Shown here: in pieces, positions 11,645 through 22,514 of the stretch
Numbering within the stretch: position 1 is the stretch's first letter
Layout of the letters: each line of letters opens with the position of its first letter
Assembly (NCBI GenBank): GCA_035048815.1
Contig: JAUCBN010000042.1
Location: 14,918,501-14,982,500 of the forward strand
DNA: 64,000 nucleotides
Source of the DNA: Abelmoschus esculentus
Lineage: Eukaryota; Streptophyta; Magnoliopsida; Malvales; Malvaceae
Direction of reading: 5' to 3'
Notes under the pieces: model-generated
Told to the model about the DNA's origin: nothing
Seen by the model: only the letters and a program-made list of their open reading frames with translations
The model's database searches: none
Made by a program: the position numbers and the translations under genes

Positions 11645-12220
11645 ATTATCCTAAAAATATAAAATAATCATTAAACTTTTAAAATTATATAACAAATGTT
11701 AATTTTCTATTTTTTTATAAAATAACTATTGAATCGTCAGTTATTTTTAAGTGAATGACGAAACAGTTATAAAAATTTAAATAATAAAATATTTAATTTT
11801 TTATATATTCAATTAATTTAATTTTAATTTTATTATTATTATTATTTAAATTGATTAAATGTGTAATATTTAGTAAACCTTTTCAACATTTCGGAGTCTA
11901 AACAACAATAAACGATTAACGGGTCATAACCCAAACCAAATCTGGCCCGTAAAAATTCAAATCCAATCAACTGATCAAATCCAAGTCATGATATGTAGGG
12001 ACTATTTTTAAACCGTTAAAGAATAATATTTAGGGTTTCTAACGTTATTAGTTGGATTGGACCAAAATAAAACATGTAATATTTGTGGGTTTGTTGGTAA
12101 TGGACTGAACTAATTACTATATTAATTTTTATTTATTTTATTTACATTTTTATTTTTAATAATAGTATAAGACTTTAGATAATATTTTTTTAAATCAACT
12201 ACAGTGTTATAATAGTATTT
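11645..12220. other. AT-rich intergenic stretch
   Basis: No ORF, RNA or element border is recognised. Confidence 0.4.
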
Positions 12221-12700
12221 GTTCTACACAGGGGTGAGGAAAACTCGACTCAACTTGAAAAAATTGAATAATTCGACTCGACTCGAAAAATTTTCAAATA
12301 AAGTTCGAGTTATAAAATAAAAATTCGAATAACTCAAATTTTCTAATAATTAAATGATTTATTTTTAAGTTTGAGACAAGTCTCTTAATTTTTTATGATA
12401 TATACATTAATATATAAAAATATAAAGAAATATTGCTACATATGAAAAAATATGAAGAAATATATATATATATATTATATGATTAGAGAAAATTATTTAA
12501 ATTAAAATCAAATCGTACTATAATATGATAAATAGTAATAATTAAATATTTATAAAATCTTGAAAAATTGACTCGAATTTCTTAAACTTGACCATTGAAA
12601 AATTTCAAATAAAGTTTGAATTATAAAATATGATTCGTCAACTCGAATAACTTGAAAATTTTTTACTCGACTCGATCAAATACTTACCCCTAGTTTCAGA
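12221..12700. mobile_element. hAT-like MITE, CGACTCGA family
   Basis: Ends CAGGGGTGAGGAAAACTCGA on the left and TACTTACCCCTA on the right enclose arms with repeated ACTCGACTCGA and GAATAACTC motifs (element about 12229-12692). Flanking 8-mers GTTCTACA and GTTTCAGA match at six of eight positions, consistent with an old 8-bp duplication. The interior is shared with the copies near 15900-16345 and 20269-20799 (inverted). Confidence 0.65.
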
Positions 12701-13080
12701 GTACACTCTCAACCATTAAATATTAATCTCTCGATCATTGTATTAGCATTACTGGTACTCGAACCCGTGACTTTTGTAAACCACGAACAACCGCCGATAT
12801 TTGTTAAACAATTTTGTTAAACCGTATACCAAAGAAAAATTGCAGAAGCATCTGATACCCATTGCATGGAACAAATTTTGTTAAACAATTTTCAAAGATT
12901 CCTGCAATACATTGATTCCACAATTATTGTTGGCTTCTAAATCCCCAGTTCACCCCTTTTCTTCTGCTAAAACTTTAAAATTTTCCTTCCACTTTTTAAA
13001 ATTCTCAAGGTAGTCATGGAAAAAATCATGTAAACAGAATTTGATCTTTGGACGAATCATCTTTACCAAATAACAATTGA
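12701..13080. other. Intergenic stretch
   Basis: No gene or element border is recognised between the MITE and the possible retrotransposon fragment that follows. Confidence 0.35.
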
Positions 13081-13089
13081 AATAATAAA

Positions 13090-13345
13090 TAGCAATTACG
13101 TTATCACTATCTAATATGATGTACAGTGTTATCGTTTATAAATCTTAAGTTTTTTTTCGATATAAGATTAATGACTCCGGCTCTTCTCATACATGATATT
13201 CTTTTTCGCTTAAATCTTGTGACGCCCTCATCATGAGCTTCTATTTTCGTGATTAACAAATTGTTCTTGTTGTTCATCTTGTCTACTCTATTCATGGACG
13301 TTCGGTTTAAAATCAGTCAGTCAAAAGATCGCTCTGATATCATCT
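13090..13345 (-). mobile_element. Possible LTR-retrotransposon fragment (PBS-like site plus short ORF)
   Basis: On the minus strand, TGATATCAGAGC (13331-13342) is close to TGGTATCAGAGC, the initiator-tRNA-Met primer-binding site of many plant LTR elements. It is followed downstream by a 62-aa frame starting MNRVDKMNNKNNLL (13295 down to 13107), placed where gag would begin. No LTR, protease or polymerase is attached, so at most this is a relic. Confidence 0.35.
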
Positions 13346-13825
13346 ATCACAGGATCATTGTCCTTTTACTCCGATGATCGATAAGATATTATTTGGTACA
13401 ATGGTAAAAATATAAGGGTCCCCTATTGAATCATTAGATTCTTGAAATCAACCCTTATCTACCTTTTCTCCCATTTATCATTTAAGAATACCCCACATGC
13501 ATTCCTTTTTGAGTAGATAGCCACAACTTCCATAATCCATCCTCCTATTTACATAAATTTCTTATAAATAAAAGTTATTCGAGTTTAAATTTAAGATTTA
13601 ATGTTAATCAGAATTAAAACGATGTTTATTTAGCAAGTACGGAGAAGTTTATGAAACAGAAACTAAAAGATTTTATCATTAATCTAATGTGATTTTCATA
13701 CAATGTGGAATGATGGACTAAATGAAACCAAAATATGAAAACATGGAGTACATTTTTTTATGACAAATTTGGTCCCCATATAACAAAATTTTTACATTGT
13801 ACCCAAAAGAACACCTTTTAGCTCA
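13346..13825. other. 3' flank of the XTH gene
   Basis: AT-rich DNA and presumed 3' UTR of the minus-strand XTH gene. No other feature was seen. Confidence 0.35.
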
Positions 13826-15353
13826 CTAGTGGCGATGGTGTTCACACTCGACAGGCATGACCGGAAACCTAGCGGTATCGGCACAATAGTCGTAGACCAA
13901 GTGGTGTGCCCTCACCCACACCAGTTGGTGGCTCTGGTGCAAGTTCAACTCCGACAACGTTGGCTCATCCCACCAGAACCTCTTCTCAACTGTGCTGCTA
14001 CATTTCTTGCTGATCTCGTTTGCCACAACTGTCACCGGACACTCGCATGCGTCGATCACAAAGCCTTTGTAGGAGGCAACGAACGGTGCATGGCTCCAAT
14101 CAGTCTTGACCAGGCCACCCTGTGTAGCCCAATCATCAGCATTCCAGATTGAGCTATACACACCCATGGCTTGGTCCTTGGGAAAAGGGATTCCCTTGTG
14201 GTCCATGTTGGTGTGCACCCTGATTGGGGTCTCATCCACTAGAAACCTGGACCAAAGACAACAAAAACTAATCAAACAATGCCCTAATACATACATATAT
14301 ATATATATATATATAATCTTTAGCAAATCTTATAGGATTTATAGACAAATTTCACAGAGGAAATTCACTTATAGGTCCTACTGATATAAGAGTACATATT
14401 TGTCTGTATCTTTTTTTTCCTGCAGTGTCTCAGACGAGAGTAAAAGTAGACAAATCACAGTAACTTTACCCTTTCATTCCAACTTTTTCAGGACAATGAA
14501 TACGTATAATATACAAGTATATACGTATAAAATACTCACACAACTTGGCGCTGGTTCCAAAGGATAGAGTAAGAGTGAAAGTCCTTGGTGGGATCAAACC
14601 AAAGGCTCATCCTTTGCTCTCTGTTCCCTACACCATTCACATACACATTGGTCTGAACAAGGTAAGGTTCACCTGTGGTGTTGCCCAGGAACTCGAAATC
14701 AAACTCATTGTGATATGGACCGTCCGATGACATCTGCATCAAACAATCATATAAATTAAGAGGGAAATAGAACATCTTTACTGCATCATCATTGGTTGCA
14801 TGAAGAACATGGTGGGGAACAAGGCGAAATAAATATGAAATAAATCAAGAACAGGTAAAGCTAGCTGCTACTGCTTAGCATTATTAGCCTCGACATGGCA
14901 AAAAGGGGGAAATGATTGTTTATTTACATATACTCACGTAGTAAGCAGTGACGGTTCCGGCGGAGTCGCCCTCTACGAGCTTAATCTGCATGGAAACTTT
15001 CCCGAACAAGTACTTGCTTTTTGATGCAAACCCAGCACCTGAAACATACAACATTTTACAGTTTCATTAATCTATGAAAAAGGGTCTGTAAAGTATAGGT
15101 TTTGGAGGCGGAAATCTGTGATTTTTGACAGAGGAAAGGGTTTTTTTTCGAGCTTGTTGAAGATGGCAATGGCGGATGATTTACCAGAATAGTTATCGAG
15201 TTTGAGCTTAAGAAGCTCCCCTTCGTAGACAAAGTGATCGTTGGCCCAACCGGGTTGAAAGAGATCGTGGAACTGAGCTGAGCTCGCAAAACCCAGAACC
15301 GTGAGGGCAACGAATAAGCTCAAAACGACAGGCATTTTAAACGAGGCTGCCAT
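13826..15353 (-). CDS. Xyloglucan endotransglucosylase/hydrolase (GH16)
   Basis: Exons on the minus strand: 15353-15185, 15038-14938, 14733-14540 and 14246-13826, all GT-AG, giving 294 aa, the normal size for an XTH. The start at 15353 gives a signal peptide (MAASFKMPVVLSLFVALTVL). The catalytic motif HNEFDFEFLGN is at about 98-108, with E100 as nucleophile, D102 as helper and E104 as acid/base. The N-glycosylation site in GNTTGEPY follows directly, as in transglucosylase-type XTHs. The substrate-binding segments (GVYSSIWNADDWATQGG, KTDWSHAPF) and a cysteine-containing XET C-terminal domain (VYDYCADTARFP) are present. The enzyme cuts and rejoins xyloglucan in the cell wall during expansion. 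Sequence style resembles the AtXTH6/7 group; exact orthology was not tested. Two G-boxes lie upstream. Confidence 0.95.
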
Positions 15354-15512
15354 GGAAGAGATGGAGCTTCTGCTCTGAAAATACTCACTCACAGGCGGGG
15401 CGTGGGGAGTTTCTTATAGGCCAAAAATTATACCATCGGCTTGCCTTACAAGGACCATGTGAGGTCCATTTCCAAAGAACTGATTCCACTGGCCACATCG
15501 GACAAGCCACGT

Positions 15513-15538
15513 CACGTGGGGTTTTATTTAGTCACGTG
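15513..15538. promoter_or_regulatory. Two G-boxes (CACGTG) upstream of XTH
   Basis: Two CACGTG cores lie at 15513-15518 (CACGTGG, ABRE-like) and 15533-15538 (TCACGTGA), spaced 20 bp, 160-185 bp upstream of the XTH ATG. Such sites bind bZIP or bHLH factors and suggest ABA, stress or light input; no binding evidence exists here. Confidence 0.5.
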
Positions 15539-15559
15539 ATATATTCTTTATCAAACGAA

Positions 15560-15890
15560 GAGCTAAGTATTTTGAATGTGAACTAAAAATGTGTAAAATA
15601 AGAGATTTATTCAAGAATTTAATTCATGGTATATAATTATTTCATAAATATATAAAAAAATAAAATTTAATCTTTCAAATATTAAATTACTAATAATAAA
15701 GTTAATTGAAATTCTATATTTCATAAATTTGGTTGGAAATAACAAAATTAATAATAATAATATAAACTTCGCAATTTAACTCTTGAAGTTTTTCTTCTTA
15801 CATCCTAAACTATATTTGACTATTTGTCATATTTTAACCTTAAATGTGAATTAAGCCATTACTTTTTACAAACTCTTTTTTATTATCTTC
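15560..15890. other. AT-rich intergenic stretch
   Basis: Nothing is recognised beyond the XTH upstream region. Confidence 0.35.
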
Positions 15891-15894
15891 TACT

Positions 15895-16345
15895 AGTGAA
15901 TATTCAATTTGAAAAAATTAAATAATTAGATTTGAGATAAAAATATTTGATATATTTTGGTTCGATTCAAAATTTTATACATTCGATTTAACTCAAAAAT
16001 TTTCAAATAAAGTTTGAGTTATAAAATGAAAATTCGAATAACTAAAAAAATTAGTAATTATTTTTAAGTTTGAGATGAGTCTCTTAATTTTTTATATTCT
16101 ATATGTATTGATATATATATATATATACACATTATCTTATATAATTAGTGAAAGTTGTTTAAATTATTATCAAACTGTATTATAAAATAATGAATGATTA
16201 TAATTATTTTTTTTATAAGAACTCAAAACTTGACCTGACTCGACTAAATTTCTTCAAATTGCCTCAAATTTTTTTTGAATAAAGTTTGAATTATAAAATT
16301 AGACTCATCAACTCGAATAACTCAATTTTTTTGACTCGGATATAT
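15895..16345. mobile_element. Degenerate MITE of the CGACTCGA family
   Basis: Internal motifs match those of the element at 12229-12692 in the same order: AAGTTTGAGTTATAAAAT, AAATTCGAATAACT, GAGATGAGTCTCTTAATTTT and CATCAACTCGAATAACTC. The terminal GGGGTGA/TCACCCC ends are lost, so the borders are approximate. Confidence 0.55.
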
Positions 16346-16407
16346 AAAATGTAACGTTAGATATCAAATATACAATTATCTCTAAAAAAGCATATTCGTT
16401 ACCCATA

Positions 16408-16840
16408 GCATTAGGGGTAGGCAAGACCGTGTGCACAGTCAATTTAAATAGAATTTGTTCCGGTCCCAATAACCACCTGTCATTGGTGGGAATCGATTTC
16501 AATACTGGGTAGCCGACCAACTAGTTTTTTCTTTAAAAAATTGAATAATTAGAGAGAAAAAATAAACTACCAATAATAATATTGAATAATAAAATTAAAA
16601 TATTATAAGCTTAAAAATTTTAAAACTAGTCAGAGTCATAATATTTAATTATTTATATATAAAGATAAAGTTGATAAAAAATAATATCATATACTAAAAA
16701 ATCAAGATTCAGTCTCGATCATAGTTTTGACCGGGACATAAATTTTGAATTTAATCTCATCACACTAAAATAATATCAGATAAAAATTTATCAAATGAGA
16801 AACGAGAACCGAGTAATCGGGTTTTTTCCGCCCCACGCAG
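16408..16840. mobile_element. MITE of the TAGGGGTAGGCAAGA family
   Basis: The left end TTAGGGGTAGGCAAGACC (16410) pairs with the right end TTTTTTCCGCCCCAC (about 16823-16838). The interior shares the block TTTTAAAACTAGTCAGAGTC and CATAATATTTAATTATTTAT with the elements near 17480 and 45900. No ORF is present and no clear target duplication is visible. Confidence 0.55.
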
Positions 16841-17475
16841 CACTGCCTTTCTTATCTGTACCGGAGCTGGGCACTGTGTGAATAGTGGGTCCCTTGGTCT
16901 GACACGTCTCTGTTCTTTCAAAAGGATCGTCTGCCGTGTGGATAAGCTACAGCTGTTTTCTTAGCTGTCCCAAGGGAAGTTCAAAAAAAAAAGCTTCCCA
17001 TTTTCCTCGCAACCATTTCATTTTGGCGGGACCCATCTTTTCAAAGCCAAACAACCGTAACTCCTCGCAAGTGAAGCTCACTCGCTTCATATACTTGACA
17101 CGTGGTGAGCGTTAACAAATCATGGAAAAGAGTGAGTCTCAAGCGGGGACAGGCAAGCGTGAATCGTTGAGATCGAATGAGTGTGTTTACTTTGCTGATG
17201 CTAGTGCCAGCTGGGACTGTACAAAGCTACATTATTCCACTTCTATATTTTAAAAAATAAAGTGGGGGAATTTATTCCGAGGAAATATTATTTATATTAT
17301 TTAAAATAAAAAAAAGGTACAGTATTTTTATTAAGCCTTGAGATTTGTGTATATTTTTATTGTTAAAAGAATTTATTCAGTACAACTACTGCAACAAAAG
17401 CTGACTGCTCCACTTCAAAGTTTCTAAAAATAATTGGGAATTAATTAATTACGCTAATCGATTATTTCTTAGTTG
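16841..17475. other. Intergenic, with a GC-richer patch at about 16840-17200
   Basis: A moderately GC-rich patch with no long reading frame and no recognisable RNA gene; it includes one ACACGTGG at about 17099. It could be a promoter-like remnant, but no gene follows on either strand within 5 kb. Confidence 0.3.
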
Positions 17476-17477
17476 TT

Positions 17478-18000
17478 GTTAGAGATGGACAAGATTAGCT
17501 ATCCGGTCAATTTGAATAAAATTAATTTTGGTCTTTTTAATCGTTGATTCTTGAAAAATGAAATAAGTTTTGATCATATTAGATTTTAAATTTTAAAAAT
17601 CGATCCCGTTATTGTGGGATCAATTCTAATATCAGATACCCAATCAAATAATTTTTTCTTTAATTAAAATTTTTGAGTAATTGAAGAAAAAATTCAACCA
17701 TCAATAATAATATTAAATAATAAAATTAAATTTTTGTAGACTTAAAAATTAAAGTTTTAAAACTAGTCGTACTCATAATATTCATACATAAAGAGAAAGT
17801 TTGATGAAATAAATAAATAAAAGAAAATGAATACCGAATATTTTGTATTGGTCTCGGTCATACTGGTTACCCACCGGGTATCAAGTCCAAAAAACAAGAT
17901 TCAGTCTCGATCCCATTAAAATAAATAACAGATAAAAATCTATCGAATCTTACCGAATCTGAGACCGAGATTGAGTAATCGAATTTTTTGCCAACCCAAA
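17478..18000. mobile_element. MITE of the TAGGGGTAGGCAAGA family
   Basis: The left end TTAGAGATGGACAAGATTAG and right end TTTTTTGCCAACCCA are imperfect inverted repeats. The internal block TTTTAAAACTAGTCGTACTC is shared with the copies near 16620 and 46170. It is non-coding. Confidence 0.55.
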
Positions 18001-18049
18001 TGTTGTAGGCAAATCAAAATTTGAAACAAATTAAAGTTTTGAAAAAATT

Positions 18050-18218
18050 AAAATATTTAACATTTAACAAACTAATGTTTGAAATTAAAATAATAAACAA
18101 ATTAATATTCAAATATTAAATATTTTAAAAATACTATTACTTTTATTTAAAATATTTAACATTTAACAAACTAATGTTTGAAATTAAAATAATAAACAAA
18201 TTAATATTCAAATATTAA
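18050..18218 (+). repeat. 70-bp perfect direct repeat
   Basis: The segment starting AAAATATTTAACATTTAACA occurs at 18050-18119 and again at 18149-18218 with no mismatch seen, 99 bp apart. Perfect identity in AT-rich, otherwise decayed DNA suggests a recent local duplication. Confidence 0.75.
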
Positions 18219-18219
18219 T

Positions 18220-18725
18220 TTAACTCTCTAAATACACCAATAAAACAAAACTTTAAACCACCCAAATACGTGAAACTAACCCAACCAGATTTATGACAAA
18301 ACATGAAATTCTCGTGTTGCTTAGCTGATCCATAATATTAAAAAACAAATTTTATGACAAAACATGAGATTCTAACAACGTAGTCGAAGTTTGACAAGAC
18401 CACCCTTCTAAGCAATGGAAGAATATATATATAAAAAATAATTATTATTTTTTATTACGTAATAAAGATATAAGTTAACTTATATAATAAAAAATATAAC
18501 TTTATCTAAATTTATTTAAGTTATAAATCAATTTGAAGTTCATGTGTGTTTAAGAGACAGTTTCACATTTTTATTAAATGCAATAAAAAGTGATTTTAAA
18601 AATATTTTTAAATTATTTAGTTTAAAATAAAAGTATTTAATATTGTTATTATAAATTTAAAAATGTTTTTAAATTATTTAGTTCAAAATAAAATATTTTT
18701 CAGTATTGAGATGAAAATGATAATG
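18220..18725. other. AT-rich intergenic stretch
   Basis: Two similar pieces near 18595 and 18660 (TTTTTAAATTATTTAGTT followed by AAAATAAA) form a short degenerate repeat. Nothing else is recognised. Confidence 0.35.
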
Positions 18726-18729
18726 CAGA

Positions 18730-18947
18730 GATAAAGAAGAGAAATTATATCATGGGTCAGTCCCATCACGTCATCCATAGGATTAACCAATAGAAACTGT
18801 CCACCTCATTATTTTTTAATTTTTTAAGTGAAGATTCACTTAGAAAAAAATTATGACATGAAAAATTGATGAAATTAACAGTTTTTATTGGTTTATCCCA
18901 TAGATAATTGGTGGAACTGACCCATGATATAATTTTTTGATAAAGAG
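18730..18947. mobile_element. Mutator-like MITE, copy 1 (9-bp TSD)
   Basis: The terminal inverted repeat AATTATATCATGGGTCAGT begins near 18743 and its inverse ACTGACCCATGATATAATT ends near 18935. Flanking 9-mers GATAAAGAA (18730-18738) and GATAAAGAG (18939-18947) match at eight of nine positions. The 9-bp duplication points to the Mutator superfamily. The 200-bp element is non-coding and related to the copies at 39078-39358 and about 21833-22039. Confidence 0.75.
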
Positions 18948-19149
18948 AGAGAATATATAATTTGACAGTATAATCTTGAATTAAAACATTTTCAATTGTT
19001 ATTTATGTTGATTTGGCACTTCAATAACTGATTTCCCTAAATTCATGTACTAATTTATTTCTAAAAAAATGAAGTAAGAATTTAAGAAAAAATATACCAA
19101 CTTTAAGCATCAAGTTACATAAAAACCATATGTTAATAAGCAATTCAGT

Positions 19150-19400
19150 CTCTCTCAGCGGTGGCGGATTCATAAATATTTGTGAGGTGGACACAAATTA
19201 AAATATGTTTTAGAGTGGGCACAAGTGATAAAATTTTAAAATTTCAGGGCGGGTACAAATCATAAAAATTTAAAAAATTTAAGGATCAATTCATAAAATT
19301 TTAAAAAATCAAAGTTACATGTATAAATTTTTAAAATTTCAGGTAGACACGAGTCCATCCTCCGTATCATGTGGATCCGCCAGTGCCTCTAAGGGTCCAA
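19150..19400. mobile_element. Short inverted-repeat element (GGCGGAT ends)
   Basis: CAGCGGTGGCGGATTCATAA at the left is the imperfect inverse of ATGTGGATCCGCCAGTGC at the right. Between them are three diverged units of a GGGCACAA-ATAAAATTTTAAAA motif. CAG...GGCGGA ends suggest a hAT-type MITE; the target duplication is unclear. A related fragment lies at 20810-20975. Confidence 0.5.
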
Positions 19401-20260
19401 TTTCTTAATTATTGCTTCAAACACATGATTAGTCATAATTCTACTTTTCTTTTATAGAAAAAAATTAGTAAATTTAGGTGAATGTTAAAGTGGGGAAAAT
19501 ATTTGGGGTAATAAGTTTGAAAAACATGTTCTTTGAAACTCGTCACTTGCAGATAGAAAGGTCCATGTATACCGTTGAATTTACTATATTTTTAGTTTAA
19601 TCCAACGGCGAACATAAACATCACCACCTTTAGATGACAAGGTTTAAGTACCTTGTCACTTGCAGGTGACGAGGCCCAAATTTAATACGTTCTCTCAAGT
19701 ATTTTTCTGATACATTTATTCTTTAAATATTTTTTTTGACCTCATTATTCACCTAAATTTACCTGATATTCTAAATATATGATGAAATGTGTCATGAAAT
19801 TTGTGTGTGTTGCTTAGCTGTTTCCTCCAAGTTTTGTTTGTTTTTCATGGGGCCATTGGCATATGAATATGATGCTAATTTGCCATGAGCCAAGGGAAAG
19901 GTAGAGGAGAGTCATGCAAACTACCATGTGGTAGATATGATTTGCTTTGCTTTGGAAAAGGGGAAAATAAAAATGGCAAAGCAAGGTGTTGTCTTTCTCC
20001 ATTTGCCCACAAACTGAGATTGAAAGGCTCATGGCTGTCATGATTGGAGCCAAGGCCTAATGTTTTATGTTTACCTTTAACCAAACAGACCACTTGGGAC
20101 ATTTACCTCTTACTTTGGTTAATTTAAAGGGGTATATATAATATATCCATCGAGTTTTAACTAAATTGATATCGTATAGAAATAATTCTAGGTATGTATA
20201 ATAAGAACAATCGAATAAAATCCTTAAGAAGAAAATGACCCTTAATGACATGTTTATGTA
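19401..20260. other. Intergenic stretch
   Basis: Short open frames on the minus strand at 19814-20251 lack recognisable domains or codon structure. A pair of related phrases (CTCGTCACTTGCAGATAGAAAGG near 19540 and CTTGTCACTTGCAGGTGACG near 19654) forms a short direct repeat. No gene is called. Confidence 0.35.
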
Positions 20261-20807
20261 CCATTAGATAGAGGTGAGCATTCGATTGAGTCAAGTCGAG
20301 TCAAAAAATTTCGAGTTATTCGAGTTGGCGAGTCATATTTTACAATTCAAACTTTATTTGAATTTTTTCAGTTCGAGTCAAGCTTAAGAAATTCAAGTCG
20401 AGTTGAGTTTTCGAGTTCCTATAAATATTTAATTATAATTATTTATCATGTTATAGTATGTCTTTTTTCCAATTTAAATGACTTTCTCTAATCATATAAG
20501 ATATATATATATATATATTCATATATAGTAATATTTATTTATATTTTTATATATCAATGTATATATATCATAAAAAGTTGAGAAATCTATCTCAAACTTA
20601 AAAATGAATCCTTTAATTACTAAAAAATTTGAGTTATTTGGATTTCTATTTTACAACTCAAATTTTATTTAAATTTTTTTTTGAGTCGAGTTGTGTCTAT
20701 AAAATTTCGAGTCGAGTCAAAATGAGTCGGGTATTTTCGCATCAAGTCGAGTTGAGTTATTTAATTTTTTCGAATCTAGTCGAGTTTTGCTCACCCCTAT
20801 CATTAGG
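20261..20807. mobile_element. hAT-like MITE, CGACTCGA family (inverted copy)
   Basis: The left end TAGAGGTGAGCATTCGA and right end TTTTGCTCACCCCTA enclose arms with GAGTCAAGTCGAGTC and CAAACTTTATTTGAA motifs, the inverse of the copy at 12229-12692. Flanking 8-mers CCATTAGA and TCATTAGG match at six of eight positions. A (TA)n run lies near 20500. It is non-coding. Confidence 0.65.
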
Positions 20808-20809
20808 GG

Positions 20810-20975
20810 AATACTTTGACGGATCCAAAATAATTTTTGAATGTGAGCATAAATCATAAAAGACTTAAAAGTTCTGGGTGGGTACAAAGTCATAAAACTT
20901 AAAGATCAATTCATAAAATTTAAAAAATTAAAATCAAATATATAAATTTTAAAAAGTTTAAGATTTACAAAAACA
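20810..20975. repeat. Fragment related to the GGCGGAT-end element
   Basis: GACGGATCCAAAATAATTTT, then AAATCATAAAAGACTTAAAA and GGGTGGGTACAAAGTCATAA, follow the order of motifs in the element at 19150-19400. The second terminal repeat is missing. Confidence 0.4.
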
Positions 20976-21830
20976 TATTCAAAGACATACGTAACTATAC
21001 CATTGTTCTAAACTATGAGTATTGTTCTAATCGTAACTCTTCGTATAAATTATCGAGTTAAACTATCTGGATCATCACCGATCACCTTGATCCACTTCTC
21101 TATCTTTCTTGTTCGATATTTATTAATTTTAAATATAACAATCAATAAATTTTTTTATGAGTTAAACATAATAATATATTAAAATAAATACTTTAAATCT
21201 CAATTATTCGATTAAGTAATTATCTTTTATATAATTTTTATTTAGGAAGTAATTATTGTGCAATAGTGGGATTAGGTTGAATGAGTGCAGGCATCGAAGA
21301 AAAAGAGCATCCAAATGTCAGACACTTGATGAATAAAGTTATAACGTCAAGTAATTAAAATAAAGTTAAAATACGATTGTTAAAAATATTTATAAAAATA
21401 ATAAAATTTTGATATCAATTTACATGATATATGGAAAATATTTATAAAATAATAAAAATTTTGATATATACATAAATTTTAGCGATTTTATAAATATTTT
21501 TATATGTAAATAAAAAGTCGATATCATTTTTTTTATTTTTATAAATATTATATGACCTCATTCCAGGCTGCTTCACTTAGAATTACTCCTAAAGCAATAT
21601 CACTTTAATTTGGGTTAAATTCTTTAAAATATTACCTAAAATTTTATATTTCTTCGTATAATATCATTACAATAAACTCGTCCTAAAATTTTAAGTGCTA
21701 CTTTAGAATTTTTTTTATTTTAAAAAAAATGTAAATTTGGAGATTAACACATACATGTCTGAAATCCGATGAATGGCTTAAATAAATAATAATAATAAAA
21801 TTTATTTTTACAAATATGAGATTTAATATC
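20976..21830. other. AT-rich intergenic stretch
   Basis: Short repeats of AAATATTTATAAAATAATAA type occur at 21385-21560. No gene, RNA or border is seen. Confidence 0.35.
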
Positions 21831-21832
21831 TA

Positions 21833-22039
21833 CGATAAATTATATCATAATTTTTTTTATCACGTCATCCGTAATTTCAACCAATCAAATTCATTCGTTT
21901 TGTATTTTTTTAAGATAAATCATCATTTATTTCCTACTTATAATAGGTAAATAAATAGTTATCAGATATTTACTTAGATGAATAAATCTGATTACATGAA
22001 TCACAGATGATGTGGTAAAAAGAATTTATAATATAATCT
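21833..22039. mobile_element. Mutator-like MITE, copy 3 (diverged)
   Basis: The left arm AAATTATATCATAATTTTTT, continuing into ATCACGTCATCCGTAATTTC, and the right arm GATGATGTGGTAAAAAGAAT, continuing into ATAATATAATC, match the order of motifs in copies 1 and 2 with many changes. No target duplication could be read. Confidence 0.45.
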
Positions 22040-22514
22040 CTCATTATTTACATTCTAAAAATAATGAATATATAATCAAACCAATTTAATGAAAATGAAT
22101 TGGTCTCGTTTCGTAAAGTCTTATCCAGCCATCTTCTGCTTCTATTCTCATTATTTACACTTGCAAAACCCCCAGTTTCTTTATTGTGTTTCTCTAGTCG
22201 TTCTCTATTTCGTATCTTCAGTTCGATTCGAATATGATCAATTGAAAACCGATAAAAAAGAATTTGATTTTCAAATAAATTGGCTAAAACCGAAAAACAA
22301 ATGACAATATTACACGATGATTTTAGAGTGATTCAACTAGTAAATTTATGCAAACAATAAAATACTTAAAGAGATGACAGTTATTATTACAGATTCAACA
22401 ATCCAAGTGTTCAGTCCAAAAATATGAAAACTGTAGAGGAATCAAAGCTTTCGACACTTACCAGGGGGAGTAAATAAACATGGAATTTGCTCAGAAGGAA
22501 GAAAGCAAAACCAA

